NCBI RefSeq assembly: GCF_000017505.1
Contig: NC_009675.1
Span: 2,232,001 to 2,296,000 of the forward strand
From: Anaeromyxobacter sp. Fw109-5
Lineage (GTDB): Bacteria; Myxococcota; Myxococcia; Myxococcales; Anaeromyxobacteraceae
Direction of reading: 5' to 3'
Length of the DNA: 64,000 bases
The translations under genes were made by a program, and so were the position numbers. How positions within the stretch are numbered: the stretch's first letter is position 1; each line of letters starts with the position of its first letter. Shown here in pieces: positions 35,838 through 45,468 of this stretch. The notes under the pieces are model-generated. The model had not been told where the DNA came from. It saw only the letters and a list, made by a program, of their open reading frames with translations, and did not search any database.

Positions 35838-36293
35838 CCGGCTCGCCGCCGCGCTCGGCCTGTGCCTCGGCCTGTGCGCCTGCGGCGACTACTCGACCGA
35901 GGACCTCCGCTTCCTCGCGGCCGTGCCGAGCCGCGAAGATCTGCGCGTCGAGGTCCCCGCGGAGGCGGCCGTCGCCGCCGGCGCCTCGGCGCAGGTCGCG
36001 GGGTGCCCGACGCGGCCGGCCGACACCTGGCTGCGCGCGAAGCCCGAGTCCGATCGGCTCAACGCGGGGATCTGCTGGTGGTGACCGCGTCCTTCGACGC
36101 CGCAGCGGCAGGTCGCGCCGCGGTCGGCTTCCGCACCGCCCTGGGCGCCACGGGCGGCTTCCGGCAGTGCTGGGACCCGACGGCCTGCCTGGTGTACGTG
36201 GACGATCCGGCCGCGTTCAGCTGCGGCGGGGCCGCGTCCTGCTCGTTCGGGGGCGTGGCCGCCTGCCCCGCGGTGCCGTCGCCGCCGTTCTGA
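35821..36293 (+). pseudogene. frameshifted lipoprotein gene
   Basis: From the ATG at 35821 a lipoprotein signal (LGLCLGLCAC) leads into DYSTEDLRFLAAVPSREDL, then the frame stops at TGA 36082-36084 after ICWW. In the -1 frame the sequence stays open to 36293 with DLLVVTASFDAAAAGRAA, Cys-rich at its end (CGGAASCSFGGVAACP). Joining them near 36060-36080 gives one lipoprotein of about 157 residues. It overlaps the truncated gene upstream by 17 bp. A real indel, or a sequencing error, would explain it. Confidence 0.5.
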
Positions 36294-37290
36294 CGGCGCT
36301 GTCCGCGCCGGAGACGGTGAGGTACACCATCGTCTGGTTGAGGAGCTGGTACGCGATCTCGCCGAAGGTGATGGGCCCGACGATGTCGCCCGTGGTCCTG
36401 CCCTCGAGCGACGAGTTGACGAAGTTGACGACGCAGTTGCACGAGAGCGCGATGCGCTCGGTGAGCCCGGTGGGAAGCGCCGACACGAGCGCGTCCACGT
36501 AGTCGGCGATCGGGCGGGCGTGATGGTAAGGGACGCCCGCGAACACCGGGGCGTAGAACCGGACCTCGCCCCTCGCCCGGTCGACGGCCTGGAAGCTCAC
36601 GTTGATGCGGGCACCGCAGTAGTCCGCGACCAGGGGGAGGCGCGTGTCGAGAACGGTCTCCTGGACGTACTCGGCGAAGTTGCACAGCCGCCCGTCGACC
36701 TCCGCGAGGGTGGCGGAGAAGCCGGTGACGGGGAAGACGATGGCGGGGCCGGTGCCCTTCTCGAAGATGTTCAGGATCGCGATCTCTGCGCGCATCCCGG
36801 GCGGCAGGCGGACGTGCATCACGAGCGCGTGCTGCTCCATGGCCTCGGCGGTCGTGCCGTCGAACACCTTGGGCCTCACCTTGCCCACGTCCGAGAGATG
36901 GACGCCCGAGATCCACCCGAAGAGCGGGGCCGTCGCGAACTTCGCGAACGTGGGCGCGTTCAGGGCGAACGAGAGGTGCACCCGGCTCGAGAACGGCGCG
37001 ATCATCACGCCCATCGCATCGGCCGGGAGCTCCGAGTACACCCGCGAGACGTCCTCCGCGTCGTAGCGCCGGACGCCGGCGTACTCCGCGCCCTCGGGGA
37101 GAGACTCCACGAAGATGCGCTGGCGATCGACGACCCCGCCTTCCTCCGTCATGAAGTACGGGATCGTCCCCGCGATCCACTTCCCTCTGGGCAGGCGGCT
37201 CAGCGGGCTCTCGTCCCCGGCGAGCAGCAGCGTCTCCCCGCTGCGGATCAGCGCTGCGACCTCGTCCACCTGGAGGAGATGCCGCCGCAT
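36217..37290 (-). CDS. conserved protein of unknown function, divergent from a sensor kinase
   Basis: A 357-residue soluble protein from the ATG at 37290 (MRRHLLQVDEVAALIRSGE); an ATG at 37302 is possible. There is no signal peptide. Segments such as LLLAGDESPLSRLPRGKWIAG, MIAPFSSRVHLSFALNAPTF, AILNIFEKGTGPAIVFP and RINVSFQAVDRARGEVRFYA look conserved, with an invariant-looking Cys pair in ALSCNCVVNFVNS. I do not recognise the family. The C-terminal 30 residues are Arg/Thr/Pro-rich and overlap the frameshifted lipoprotein gene. It is head-to-head with a hybrid kinase whose start is 177 bp away, hinting at a shared signalling role. Confidence 0.75.
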   Translation of the reverse strand: MRRHLLQVDEVAALIRSGETLLLAGDESPLSRLPRGKWIAGTIPYFMTEEGGVVDRQRIFVESLPEGAEYAGVRRYDAEDVSRVYSELPADAMGVMIAPFSSRVHLSFALNAPTFAKFATAPLFGWISGVHLSDVGKVRPKVFDGTTAEAMEQHALVMHVRLPPGMRAEIAILNIFEKGTGPAIVFPVTGFSATLAEVDGRLCNFAEYVQETVLDTRLPLVADYCGARINVSFQAVDRARGEVRFYAPVFAGVPYHHARPIADYVDALVSALPTGLTERIALSCNCVVNFVNSSLEGRTTGDIVGPITFGEIAYQLLNQTMVYLTVSGADSAVRTAATAPRGRRPRPRTSRTRPRRS

Positions 37291-37466
37291 CGAACACAGC
37301 ATATTACGGTCGGGAGCGGCCATCCCGCAGCGAGCGGCGAGGACGATCCGCGCGCCGTCATCCAGGCGGGTGCGGGTGCGCCGACTCACCCGGACGGTGC
37401 GTCGAGCGAGCCGCGGACAGCGCGGGTGGCCCGACGCGCGAGGCGCTCGGAGGTGCGCGGCATCAG

Positions 37467-39035
37467 ATGATGAACCTGCTCGCACAGCAGCTCCGCGTGA
37501 GCGCGCTCCAGGCCGAGGTGAGCCGTTTCCAGCGGTTCGCGAAGGACGCCCCCATCGGCATCCTCTTCATCAGCAGCGACGCCACCGTGCAGTTCGCGAA
37601 CGACGAGTACCTGCGCATCGTCGGCCGCTCGCGAGAGGAGTTCGACGCCGACCGGTTCCGGGAGGGGCAGGGCCGACCGCCCGAGTGGCTGCACCCCGAG
37701 CTCGGGACGCGACACGAGAGCGAGTACGTTCGGAGCGACGGGACGCGGGTCCCGCTCCTCGTGGGGCTCTCCGTCCAGCCGGATGGCGTCGCGGCGTTCG
37801 TCATCGATCTCACCGCCGAGAAGGCGGCGGAGCGCGGGCGCCAGGAGAGCGAGGAGCGGTACCGCGCCATCGCCGAGCAGCTCGCCGAGGCGGATCGGCG
37901 AAAGGACGAGTTCTTCAGGATCCTGTCGCACGAGCTGCGCAACCCGCTCGCGCCCATCCGGAACGCGCTTCACCTCCTCGGCCGCGCACCCGACGACCCG
38001 GCGCGCGCCGCGCGGTGGCGCGAGGTGATCGAGCGCCAGGTCGGGCACCTCTCGCGACTGGTCGAAGACCTGCTCGACCTCACGCGCATCACGGCCGGGC
38101 GCATCCAGCTCCGCCGCGAGCCGCTGGACCTCGCGCACGTGGTCGGCCACACCGCCGAGGACCACCGCGCCGGGTTCGAGGCGATCGGCGTGCGCCTCGT
38201 CCTGCAGCTACCGCCCGCGCCCGTGCCGGTCGAAGGCGACGAGACGCGGATCGCGCAGATCGTGGGGAACCTGCTCGCCAACTCCGCGAAGTTCACCCCG
38301 GACGGCGGCACCGTCACGGTCCGGGTGGCCGAGGCGCCAGGGCGCTCCGCGCTCCTCGACGTGCGGGACACGGGGGAGGGGATCGAGGCCGAGGTCCTCC
38401 CCCGCATCTTCGAGCCCTTCTCGCAGGCGGACCGCACCCTGGCGCGCTCCCGGGGCGGGCTCGGCCTCGGTCTCACGCTGGTGAAGCGCCTCGTGGAGCT
38501 GCACGGGGGAACGGTGGTGGTCACGAGCGCCGGTCCCGGGGCCGGGACCGAGGTCGCGGTACGCTTCCCCCTCGCCGCCACGCCGCGCGTACCGGCGCCG
38601 CAGGTCGGGTCCGGCTCGGGTGCGCGTGGCGCGGCGACCGTCCTGGTGGTGGAGGACAACCTGGACGCGGCGGAGACCTTGCGGGACGCGCTCGAGCTCG
38701 AGGGCATGGAGGTCTCGCTCGCCCCCGACGGCGAGGCGGGGCTCGCGGCCGCCCGGCGGAGGCGGCCGGACCTCGTCATCTGCGACATCGGCTTGCCGGG
38801 GAAGCTCGACGGCTACGGCGTGGCGCGCGCGTTCCGCGCCGATCCCGCCCTGCGCGACGTCCGGCTCGTGGCGCTCACCGGCTATGCGGGTCCGGAGGAC
38901 CGGACGCGTGCGTACGCGGCCGGCTTCGACCTCCACCTCGGGAAGCCGGCTGCTCTCGGTGAGCTGCTGCGCGCGATCGCTCCGCTGGTCCGGCCCGGGA
39001 CCGGCGGCGACGGGGCAGCCCGGGAACCCCGCTGA
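37467..39035 (+). CDS. hybrid sensor histidine kinase (PAS-HisKA-HATPase-REC)
   Basis: A 522-residue cytoplasmic kinase without membrane segments. A short N-terminal coiled coil leads to a PAS domain (about 22-115, IGILFISSDATVQFAND). The dimerisation domain has His155 in LSHELRNPLAPIRNALHLL. The ATPase domain shows the N box (IVGNLLANSAKF), DTGEGIE and GGLGLGLTLVKRLVELHGG. A C-terminal receiver (391-510) has VEDN and phospho-acceptor Asp440 in VICDIGLPG. A GGAGG lies 13 bp before the ATG. The signal is unknown; its divergent partner is an unknown soluble protein. Confidence 0.95.
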   Translation: MMNLLAQQLRVSALQAEVSRFQRFAKDAPIGILFISSDATVQFANDEYLRIVGRSREEFDADRFREGQGRPPEWLHPELGTRHESEYVRSDGTRVPLLVGLSVQPDGVAAFVIDLTAEKAAERGRQESEERYRAIAEQLAEADRRKDEFFRILSHELRNPLAPIRNALHLLGRAPDDPARAARWREVIERQVGHLSRLVEDLLDLTRITAGRIQLRREPLDLAHVVGHTAEDHRAGFEAIGVRLVLQLPPAPVPVEGDETRIAQIVGNLLANSAKFTPDGGTVTVRVAEAPGRSALLDVRDTGEGIEAEVLPRIFEPFSQADRTLARSRGGLGLGLTLVKRLVELHGGTVVVTSAGPGAGTEVAVRFPLAATPRVPAPQVGSGSGARGAATVLVVEDNLDAAETLRDALELEGMEVSLAPDGEAGLAAARRRRPDLVICDIGLPGKLDGYGVARAFRADPALRDVRLVALTGYAGPEDRTRAYAAGFDLHLGKPAALGELLRAIAPLVRPGTGGDGAAREPR

Positions 39036-39090
39036 GGCGGCGCGCCGCCCGACGGCATCGGCTCCGTCCGCCCGGGTCCGCGATCCGGAG

Positions 39091-40464
39091 CTACCGCGCG
39101 CGCCGCTCGCAGAAGCTCCGGTGGAACCGGCCGATCCGCTCCACCACCGCCTCCAGCCGGTCGACCGGCGGCAGGATGGTCGTGCGGAAATGCCAGGTGC
39201 CGGGCTGCTGGCCGAAGCCGGAGCCGGGCACCACGCAGATCCCCGTCTCCTCGAGCAGGCCGAGGCACCACTCGGAGTCGGTCGCGCCCTCGGGGAGCGA
39301 GATCCGCGGGAAGGCGTACATCGCCCCGGCGACCGGGTTGCAGGTGATCCCGGGGATGGCGGACAGGCCGCGCTCGAGGAGGGCCGCGCGGCGGCGCAGG
39401 CTCTCGAGGACCTCGTCCCGCTCGCGGACGTACGTCGCGTGCGACGGCTCGCCGGGCCGCGGCGGCCGCACGAGCAGGTAGGTCACGATCTGCCCGGCGG
39501 AGTTCGCGCACAGCGCGATCGACTGGAGCTTCGTGATCTCGTCCATCACCGCGGCCGGCACGTTGCGGCACTCGAGGTAGCCTCCCCGTTGCCCGCACTC
39601 GCCGAGGAAGCCCTTCGAGACGGAGTGGAAGCTGAACAGCGAGACGTCGCGGAAGCCGAGCCGCTCGAGCACGCTCGCGAACGACACGAAGCGGTCGCCG
39701 GGCAGGTAGACGTTGGCCTGGTAGACCTCGTCGGCGAGCACCGCGAGCCCGCGCTCGCGCGCGAACCTGAGGACGTCCTCGACGTTCGCCTCGTCGAGCA
39801 CGGCGCCGGTGGGGTTGCCGGGGTTGATGACGCAGATGGCGCGCGGCCGGATGCCCTTCGCGCGGGCCTGGTCGAAGGAGCGCTCCAGGTCGGCGAGGGA
39901 GAGCGACCAGCGCGCGCTCTCGTCGAGGTGGTAAGGGATGGCCGTGCCGCCGTAGAGGGTGATCGTCGCGGAGTAGAGCGGGTACTGGGGGATGGGGATG
40001 AGGATGCCGTCGCGGGCGTCGGTGACGAGGAGCCGCAGCACCGACTGGACGCCCTTGCTCGCGCCGTCGGTCAGGTACACGTGCTCGGCGTCGGCCTCGA
40101 TGCCGTCGCGATCGCGGATGAAGGCGGCCACCGCCTCCCGCACGAAGTGGTACCCCTTGCTCTCGGTGTAGGCGCCCAGGCCGTGCTCCGAGCCGCGGAG
40201 CACCTCGCGCGCGACGGCGACGACGTCGGCGGCGAACGTGCCGGCGGGCACGCGCTCCAGCAGCTCCGGCCACTCGGCGATCGCGAGCACCTGCCGTACC
40301 CACGACAGCGGCCGCTGCCCGAGGGACTGCGGATTGCCGATGTTGCAGTAGATGACCTCGCGCCCCTGCCGCTCGAGCTCCTGGGCGCGGGCGACGATCG
40401 GGCCTCGGACGGCGTACTGGGCCTCGCGCACCACCGGCGCGACGTCTTCGATTCGGACGACCAT
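39091..40464 (-). CDS. PLP aminotransferase, eukaryotic-type alanine aminotransferase family
   Basis: A 457-residue class I/II aminotransferase. The PLP-binding Lys is in SFHSVSKGFLGECGQRGGY, a form typical of alanine aminotransferases shared with eukaryotes. Other landmarks are YCNIGNPQSLGQRPL, LTDGASKGVQ, VINPGNPTGAVLDE and VLADEVYQANVY. It likely interconverts pyruvate/glutamate with alanine/2-oxoglutarate. The start is the ATG at 40464; longer open frame upstream is Arg/Pro-rich and not conserved-looking. Divergent from the formate dehydrogenase operon. Confidence 0.9.
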   Translation of the reverse strand: MVVRIEDVAPVVREAQYAVRGPIVARAQELERQGREVIYCNIGNPQSLGQRPLSWVRQVLAIAEWPELLERVPAGTFAADVVAVAREVLRGSEHGLGAYTESKGYHFVREAVAAFIRDRDGIEADAEHVYLTDGASKGVQSVLRLLVTDARDGILIPIPQYPLYSATITLYGGTAIPYHLDESARWSLSLADLERSFDQARAKGIRPRAICVINPGNPTGAVLDEANVEDVLRFARERGLAVLADEVYQANVYLPGDRFVSFASVLERLGFRDVSLFSFHSVSKGFLGECGQRGGYLECRNVPAAVMDEITKLQSIALCANSAGQIVTYLLVRPPRPGEPSHATYVRERDEVLESLRRRAALLERGLSAIPGITCNPVAGAMYAFPRISLPEGATDSEWCLGLLEETGICVVPGSGFGQQPGTWHFRTTILPPVDRLEAVVERIGRFHRSFCERRAR

Positions 40465-40787
40465 GACCGCGCAGGATACGACGACCCGGTCGGAGCGGCG
40501 AGCCCTGGGCCTCCCGCCGGCGCCGGGGCTGGCGGAAAGCCCTGCGGGACAAGGGTGTCGTGAGCACGGACCAGGAGCGCGGGTCGCCCGCCCGCGGGGA
40601 GGGGACACGAGTGGTGAGCGACGGCGGGACCGGACGTCCTCTCGCTGGCATCGGCGCGGTGCGTCATGAAATCGCCTCGCCGGGAAGAGTCCCGGAGAAG
40701 GATTCCCCAAAATGCCGCGGCTTTCTGCCGCAGAGGGGGGACAGCATACCCACCGGCACCTACGGGCGTTTCCGGAGATCCCTCGCC
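40465..40787. other. divergent intergenic region upstream of fdnG
   Basis: No gene is supported here. It should hold promoters for the aminotransferase and the formate dehydrogenase operon. One small hairpin is visible, CCGGGA-AGAG-TCCCGG at 40680-40695. No convincing sigma-54 or FNR site was found by eye. Confidence 0.4.
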
Positions 40788-43700
40788 ATGAACCTCTCGC
40801 GACGGCAGTTCCTCAAGCTCACCTCGTCGGGAATCGGCGCCACCAGCCTCGGCGTGCTCGGCTTCGCGCCGGACGGCGTGCTGGCCGACGTCCGGAACTT
40901 CAAGCTCGCCTCGACGACGCAGACGCGGAACACGTGCCCGTACTGCTCGGTCAGCTGCGGCGTCATCATGTACGGCCTCGGCGATCGCGCGAAGAACGCG
41001 CGCATGCGTCTCGTCCACGTCGAGGGGGATCCGGATCACCCGGTGAACCGCGGCACGCTCTGCCCGAAGGGCGCGGCCCTGCTCGACTTCGTGAACAGCC
41101 CGCACCGGCTCAAGTTCCCCGAGTACCGCGCGCCCGGCTCGACCGAGTGGCAGCGGGTCACCTGGGAATGGGCGCTCGACCGGATCGCGCGCCTCATGAA
41201 GGACGATCGCGACAAGAACTTCATCGCGCAGAACGCGGCCGGCGTGACGGTGAACCGCTGGACCACGGTGGGGATGCTCGCCGCGAGCGCGTCGTCGAAC
41301 GAGTCCGGCTACCTCACGCACAAGGTGTTCCGCTCCATGGGCATGACCGCCATGGACAACCAAGCACGTGTTTGACACGGACCCACGGTGGCCGGTCTGG
41401 CCCCCTCGTTCGGCCGTGGCGCGATGACGAATCACTGGGCGGACATCAAGAACGCCAACGTCGTCGTCGTGATGGGCGGTAACCCCGCGGAGGCTCACCC
41501 CTGCGGCTTCAAGTGGGTGACGGAGGCGAAGGCCCACAACAAGGCGCGCCTCATCGTGGTCGATCCGCGCTTCACGCGCACCGCCGCGGTCGCCGATCAG
41601 TTCGTGCAGATCAGGCCCGGCAGCGACATCGCGTTCCTGGGCGGCGTCATCAACTATCTCCTCTCGAACGACGCCATCCAGCACGAATACGTGAAGGCGT
41701 ACACCAACGCGTCCCTGATCGTGCGCGAGGACTACGCCTTCGAGGACGGGCTGTTCTCGGGCTACGACGAGGCCGGCCGCAAGTACGACAAGACCACCTG
41801 GACGTACGAGCTCGGGCCGGACGGCTACGCCAAGGTCGATCCGACGCTCCAGGATCCGCGCTGCGTGTTCCAGCTCCTGAAGAAGCACTACGCCCGCTAC
41901 ACGCCGGAGGTCGTGTCCTCGGTCACCGGCGCGGGCAAGGAGGAGTTCCTCCAGGTCTGCAAGACCATCGCGTCCACCGCGCCGCCCGACCGGACCATGA
42001 CGAGCCTCTACGCGCTCGGCTGGACCCAGCACACCGTCGGGGCACAGAACATCCGCGCGATGGCGATGATCCAGCTCCTGCTCGGCAACGTGGGGATGGC
42101 GGGCGGTGGCGTGAACGCGCTCCGCGGCCACTCGAACATCCAGGGGCTCACCGACCTCGGCGTCCTCTCGGACCTGCTGCCCGGCTACCTCACCATCCCG
42201 AAGGAGACCGACAAGGACCTCGACACCTACCTCGCGGCCCGCACGCTGAAGCCGCTGCGGCCCGGGCAGATGAGCTACTGGCAGAACTACCCCAAGTTCT
42301 TCGTCTCGCTGCAGAAGGCGTGGTGGGGCAACGCCGCGACGAAGGAGAACCAGTGGGCCTACGAGTACCTGCCCAAGCTCGACAAGCTCTACGACATCCT
42401 CACCGTGTTCGACCTCATGCACCAGGGGAAGGTGAACGGGTACATCTGCCAGGGCTTCAACCCGCTCGCCGCCGCGCCGAACAAGGGGAAGAACATCGAG
42501 GCGCTGGCGAAGCTCAAGTTCCTCGTCGTGATCGATCCGCTCGTCACCGAGACCTCCACGTTCTGGAAGAACGCGGGTGAGTTCAACCCGGTCGACAGCG
42601 CGAAGATCGAGACGGAGGTGTTCCGGCTGCCGTCCGGCTGCTTCGCCGAGGAGGACGGCTCGCTCACGAACTCCGGGCGGTGGCTGCAGTGGCACTACAA
42701 GGGCGCCGAGCCGCCCGGCGAGGCGAAGACCGACCTCGAGATCATGGGCGAGCTGTTCCACAAGGTCCGCACCCTCTACGTGAAGGAGGGAGGGGCGTTC
42801 CCGGACCCCATCGTGAAGCTCGCCTGGCCGTACGCGGTCCCGAACCGGCCGTCGGCCGAGGAGGTCGCGCGCGAGTACAACGGCTGGGCGCTCGCCGATC
42901 TCCCCGATCCGAAGGACAAGACGAAGGTGCTGGTGAAGCGCGGTGACCAGCTCACGACGTTCGGGCAGCTCACCGACGACGGCTCCACCGCGTCCGGCTG
43001 CTGGATCTACACCGGCAGCTACACCGACAAGAACAACATGGCGCGCCGCGACACCTCCGATCCGAGCGGGCTCGGGCTGACGCCGTCATGGGGATGGGCG
43101 TGGCCGCTCAACCGGCGCGTCCTCTACAACGCGGCGTCGTGCGATCCGACGGGGAAGCCCTGGGACCCGCGCCGCGCGCTCGTGAAGTGGAACGGCGAGA
43201 AGTGGGTCGGCGCCGACGTGCCCGACTTCAAGGTGGACCAACCGCCCGAATCCGAGTCCGGGATGTCGCCGTTCATCATGAACCCGGAGGGCATGGGGCG
43301 GCTCTTCGCCGTCGACAAGATGGCCGACGGGCCGTTCCCCGAGCACTACGAGCCGTTCGAGAGCCCGCTCGTGAAGAACCCGATGCACGAGCGGGCCGTG
43401 GCGAGCACCAACCCCGCGGCGCGCATCTTCGCGGCGGACAAGGCCGCGCTCGGCACCTCGGACAAGTTCCCGTACGCCGCGACCACTTACCGGCTGACCG
43501 AGCACTTCCACTTCTGGTCGAAGCACGTCCAGATGCTCGCGGTGGTCCAGCCGGAGCAGTTCGTCGAGATCGGCGAGGCGCTCGCGAAGGAGAAGGGAAT
43601 CCGGAACGGCGAGAAGATCCGGGTGCGCTCGAACCGGGGCGAGATCGTCGCCAAGGCGGTGGTCACGAAGCGCATCCGGCCGCTCACGATCGCGGGGAAG

Positions 43701-43862
43701 ACCGTCCACACCGTGGGGATCCCGATCCACTGGGGCTTCGAGGGCCTCACCAAACCCGGGTACCTCGCGAACACCCTGACGCCGTTCGTCGGTGACGCGA
43801 ACGTGCAGACCCCCGAGTTCAAGGCGTTCATCGTGAACGTCGAGAAGCTCTCGGTGGCGTGA
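40788..43862 (+). CDS. fdnG: formate dehydrogenase-N alpha subunit, selenocysteine-containing
   Basis: One 1024-residue protein read through an in-frame TGA at 41373-41375 as selenocysteine (residue 196). The flanks NQARV and HGPTVAG match the known Sec site of FdnG. A twin-arginine signal (SRRQFLK) directs export. Four cysteines near residues 45-95 (CPYCSVSCG ... GTLCPKG) hold a [4Fe-4S] cluster; the rest binds bis-MGD molybdenum or tungsten. It oxidises formate in the periplasm. An SECIS hairpin follows the TGA. The downstream genes supply the other subunits. Length equals the E. coli enzyme within a few residues. Confidence 0.95.
41373..41418 (+). promoter_or_regulatory. bacterial SECIS element directing UGA readthrough
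   Basis: Directly after the TGA, CACGG (41376-41380) can pair with CCGTG (41414-41418). An upper stem GGCC (41390-41393)/GGCC (41399-41402) closes a GGTCT loop. The apical G-U-C-U-type loop and spacing match the SelB-binding hairpins of fdnG/fdhF mRNAs. Confidence 0.8.
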
Positions 43863-43872
43863 GGAGGCGGCC

Positions 43873-44745
43873 ATGGCGCTCGAATCGCTCGACATCCGCC
43901 GCCGCTCCGCGAGCCAGACGTCGCCGCCCGACGTGCGCAAGCACACCGAGGTCGCGAAGCTCATCGACATCTCGCGCTGCATCGGCTGCAAGGCCTGCCA
44001 GGTGGCGTGCATGGAGTGGAACGACGTCCGCGACGACGTCGGCGTCCTCGACGGCACGTACAACAACCCGATCGACCTCACCGACCGCTCCTGGACGGTG
44101 ATGCGCTTCTACGAGGAGGAGATCGCCGAGAAGGGCCTGCAGTGGCTCATCGTGAAGGACGGCTGCCTGCACTGCGCCGACCCCGGCTGCCTCAAGGCCT
44201 GCCCGGCGCCCGGCGCGATCGTGCAGTACTCGAACGGCATCGTCGACTTCAAGCAGGACAACTGCATCGGCTGCGGCTACTGCCAGACCGGCTGCCCGTT
44301 CAACATCCCGCGCTACGGCGTCACCGACGGCAAGGCGTACAAGTGTACGCTCTGCTCCGACCGGGTGGGGGTGGGCCTCGAGCCCGCGTGCATCAAGACC
44401 TGTCCGACCCAGGCCCTCAGCTTCGGGACGAAGGAGGACATGATCGACATCGCCAACGCGCGCCTCGTGGATCTCAAGGAGCGCGGCTTCGAGAAGGCGG
44501 CGGTCTACGACCCGCCGGGCGTCGGCGGGACGCACGTGTTCTACGTGATGCCGCACGGGGACCCCGCGCTGTACCGGATGCCTCGCGACGCGAGCATCTC
44601 GCCGCTCGTGGCGCTGTGGCGCAGCGGGTTCGCCCGGACGCTCGGCGTGCTCACCATGGTCTCGGTCGCGGTGGCCGGGTTCTTCCACTGGATGAAGGTC
44701 GGCCCGGTCGATCCCGACGCCCGGCCGCCGCGCGAGGAGGAGTAG
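43873..44745 (+). CDS. fdnH: formate dehydrogenase iron-sulfur beta subunit
   Basis: A 290-residue electron-transfer subunit with four [4Fe-4S] sites: CIGCKACQVAC, CLHCADPGCLKAC, CIGCGYCQTGCP and CTLCSDRV ... CIKTCP. A C-terminal membrane anchor (about 255-275, TLGVLTMVSVAVAGFFHWM) tethers it to the inner membrane. It carries electrons from FdnG to the cytochrome b subunit. It starts 10 bp after fdnG and ends 3 bp before the next gene. Confidence 0.96.
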   Translation: MALESLDIRRRSASQTSPPDVRKHTEVAKLIDISRCIGCKACQVACMEWNDVRDDVGVLDGTYNNPIDLTDRSWTVMRFYEEEIAEKGLQWLIVKDGCLHCADPGCLKACPAPGAIVQYSNGIVDFKQDNCIGCGYCQTGCPFNIPRYGVTDGKAYKCTLCSDRVGVGLEPACIKTCPTQALSFGTKEDMIDIANARLVDLKERGFEKAAVYDPPGVGGTHVFYVMPHGDPALYRMPRDASISPLVALWRSGFARTLGVLTMVSVAVAGFFHWMKVGPVDPDARPPREEE

Positions 44746-44748
44746 GAC

Positions 44749-45468
44749 ATGGCGAACGAGACGCAGCGGACCTTCACGCCGCCGCCGGCGGTCCCGCCCG
44801 GGCCCCAGCGTGGCCCGAGCCATCACTTCGCGACGACCCGGCCGCCGGACGCGATCCAGCGCTACTCGACGACCGAGCGGCTCACGCACTGGGCGGTGGC
44901 GCTCCTGTACATCGTGCTGTTCCTGTCCGGCCTCGCGATGTTCCACCCGTTCTTCTACTGGATCTCGTTCCTGTTCGGCACGCCGACGTTCATGCGGATC
45001 CTGCACCCCTTCCTCGGGGTCGCGCTCGCCGTGCTGTTCTTCGCCTATGCGGCCCGGCTCTGGAAGGAGAACACCTTCAGCGCCGCGGATCGGCAGTGGC
45101 TGCGCCGGATGTTCGCGTACATGAACGGGCGCGACGAGGCGAGGGTGGAGGGCAAGTACAACGCCGGGCAGAAGGCCATGTACTGGTCGATGATCGTGAT
45201 GGTGCTCGGGCTCCTCGTGACCGGGCTCTTCATCTGGAGGCCCTACATCGCCCCGGCGGTGCCGCTCACCGGCCGGCAGATCGCGGTGGTCCTCCACGCG
45301 ATCTTCGGCTTCATCATGTTCGTCGGCATCGGCATCCACATCTACGCCGCCATCTGGACGCGTGGCTCGATGCGGGCCATGACGCAGGGCTGGGTGACGC
45401 GCCGCTGGGCGCGCTATCACCACCCCGGCTGGTACGAGCGGCACGCGCCCAAGGAGCCGGTGCGTTGA
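44749..45468 (+). CDS. fdnI: formate dehydrogenase cytochrome b556 gamma subunit
   Basis: A 239-residue membrane protein with about four transmembrane helices. Heme-ligand type histidines are in ERLTHWAVALLY, RILHPFLGVAL, VVLHAIFGFIMF and IGIHIYAAIW. It passes electrons from the beta subunit to the quinone pool. The stop overlaps the TTG start of fdhE. Confidence 0.95.
   Translation: MANETQRTFTPPPAVPPGPQRGPSHHFATTRPPDAIQRYSTTERLTHWAVALLYIVLFLSGLAMFHPFFYWISFLFGTPTFMRILHPFLGVALAVLFFAYAARLWKENTFSAADRQWLRRMFAYMNGRDEARVEGKYNAGQKAMYWSMIVMVLGLLVTGLFIWRPYIAPAVPLTGRQIAVVLHAIFGFIMFVGIGIHIYAAIWTRGSMRAMTQGWVTRRWARYHHPGWYERHAPKEPVR

Noticed and set aside
40630-40660. Sigma-54-like TGGCAT near the fdnG promoter region
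   Set aside because: The second half-site does not match the TTGCA element, and no enhancer-binding regulator is adjacent.
41373-41375. Apparent nonsense mutation splitting fdnG
   Set aside because: The flanking residues and hairpin match the selenocysteine site, so one readthrough protein is called, not two genes.
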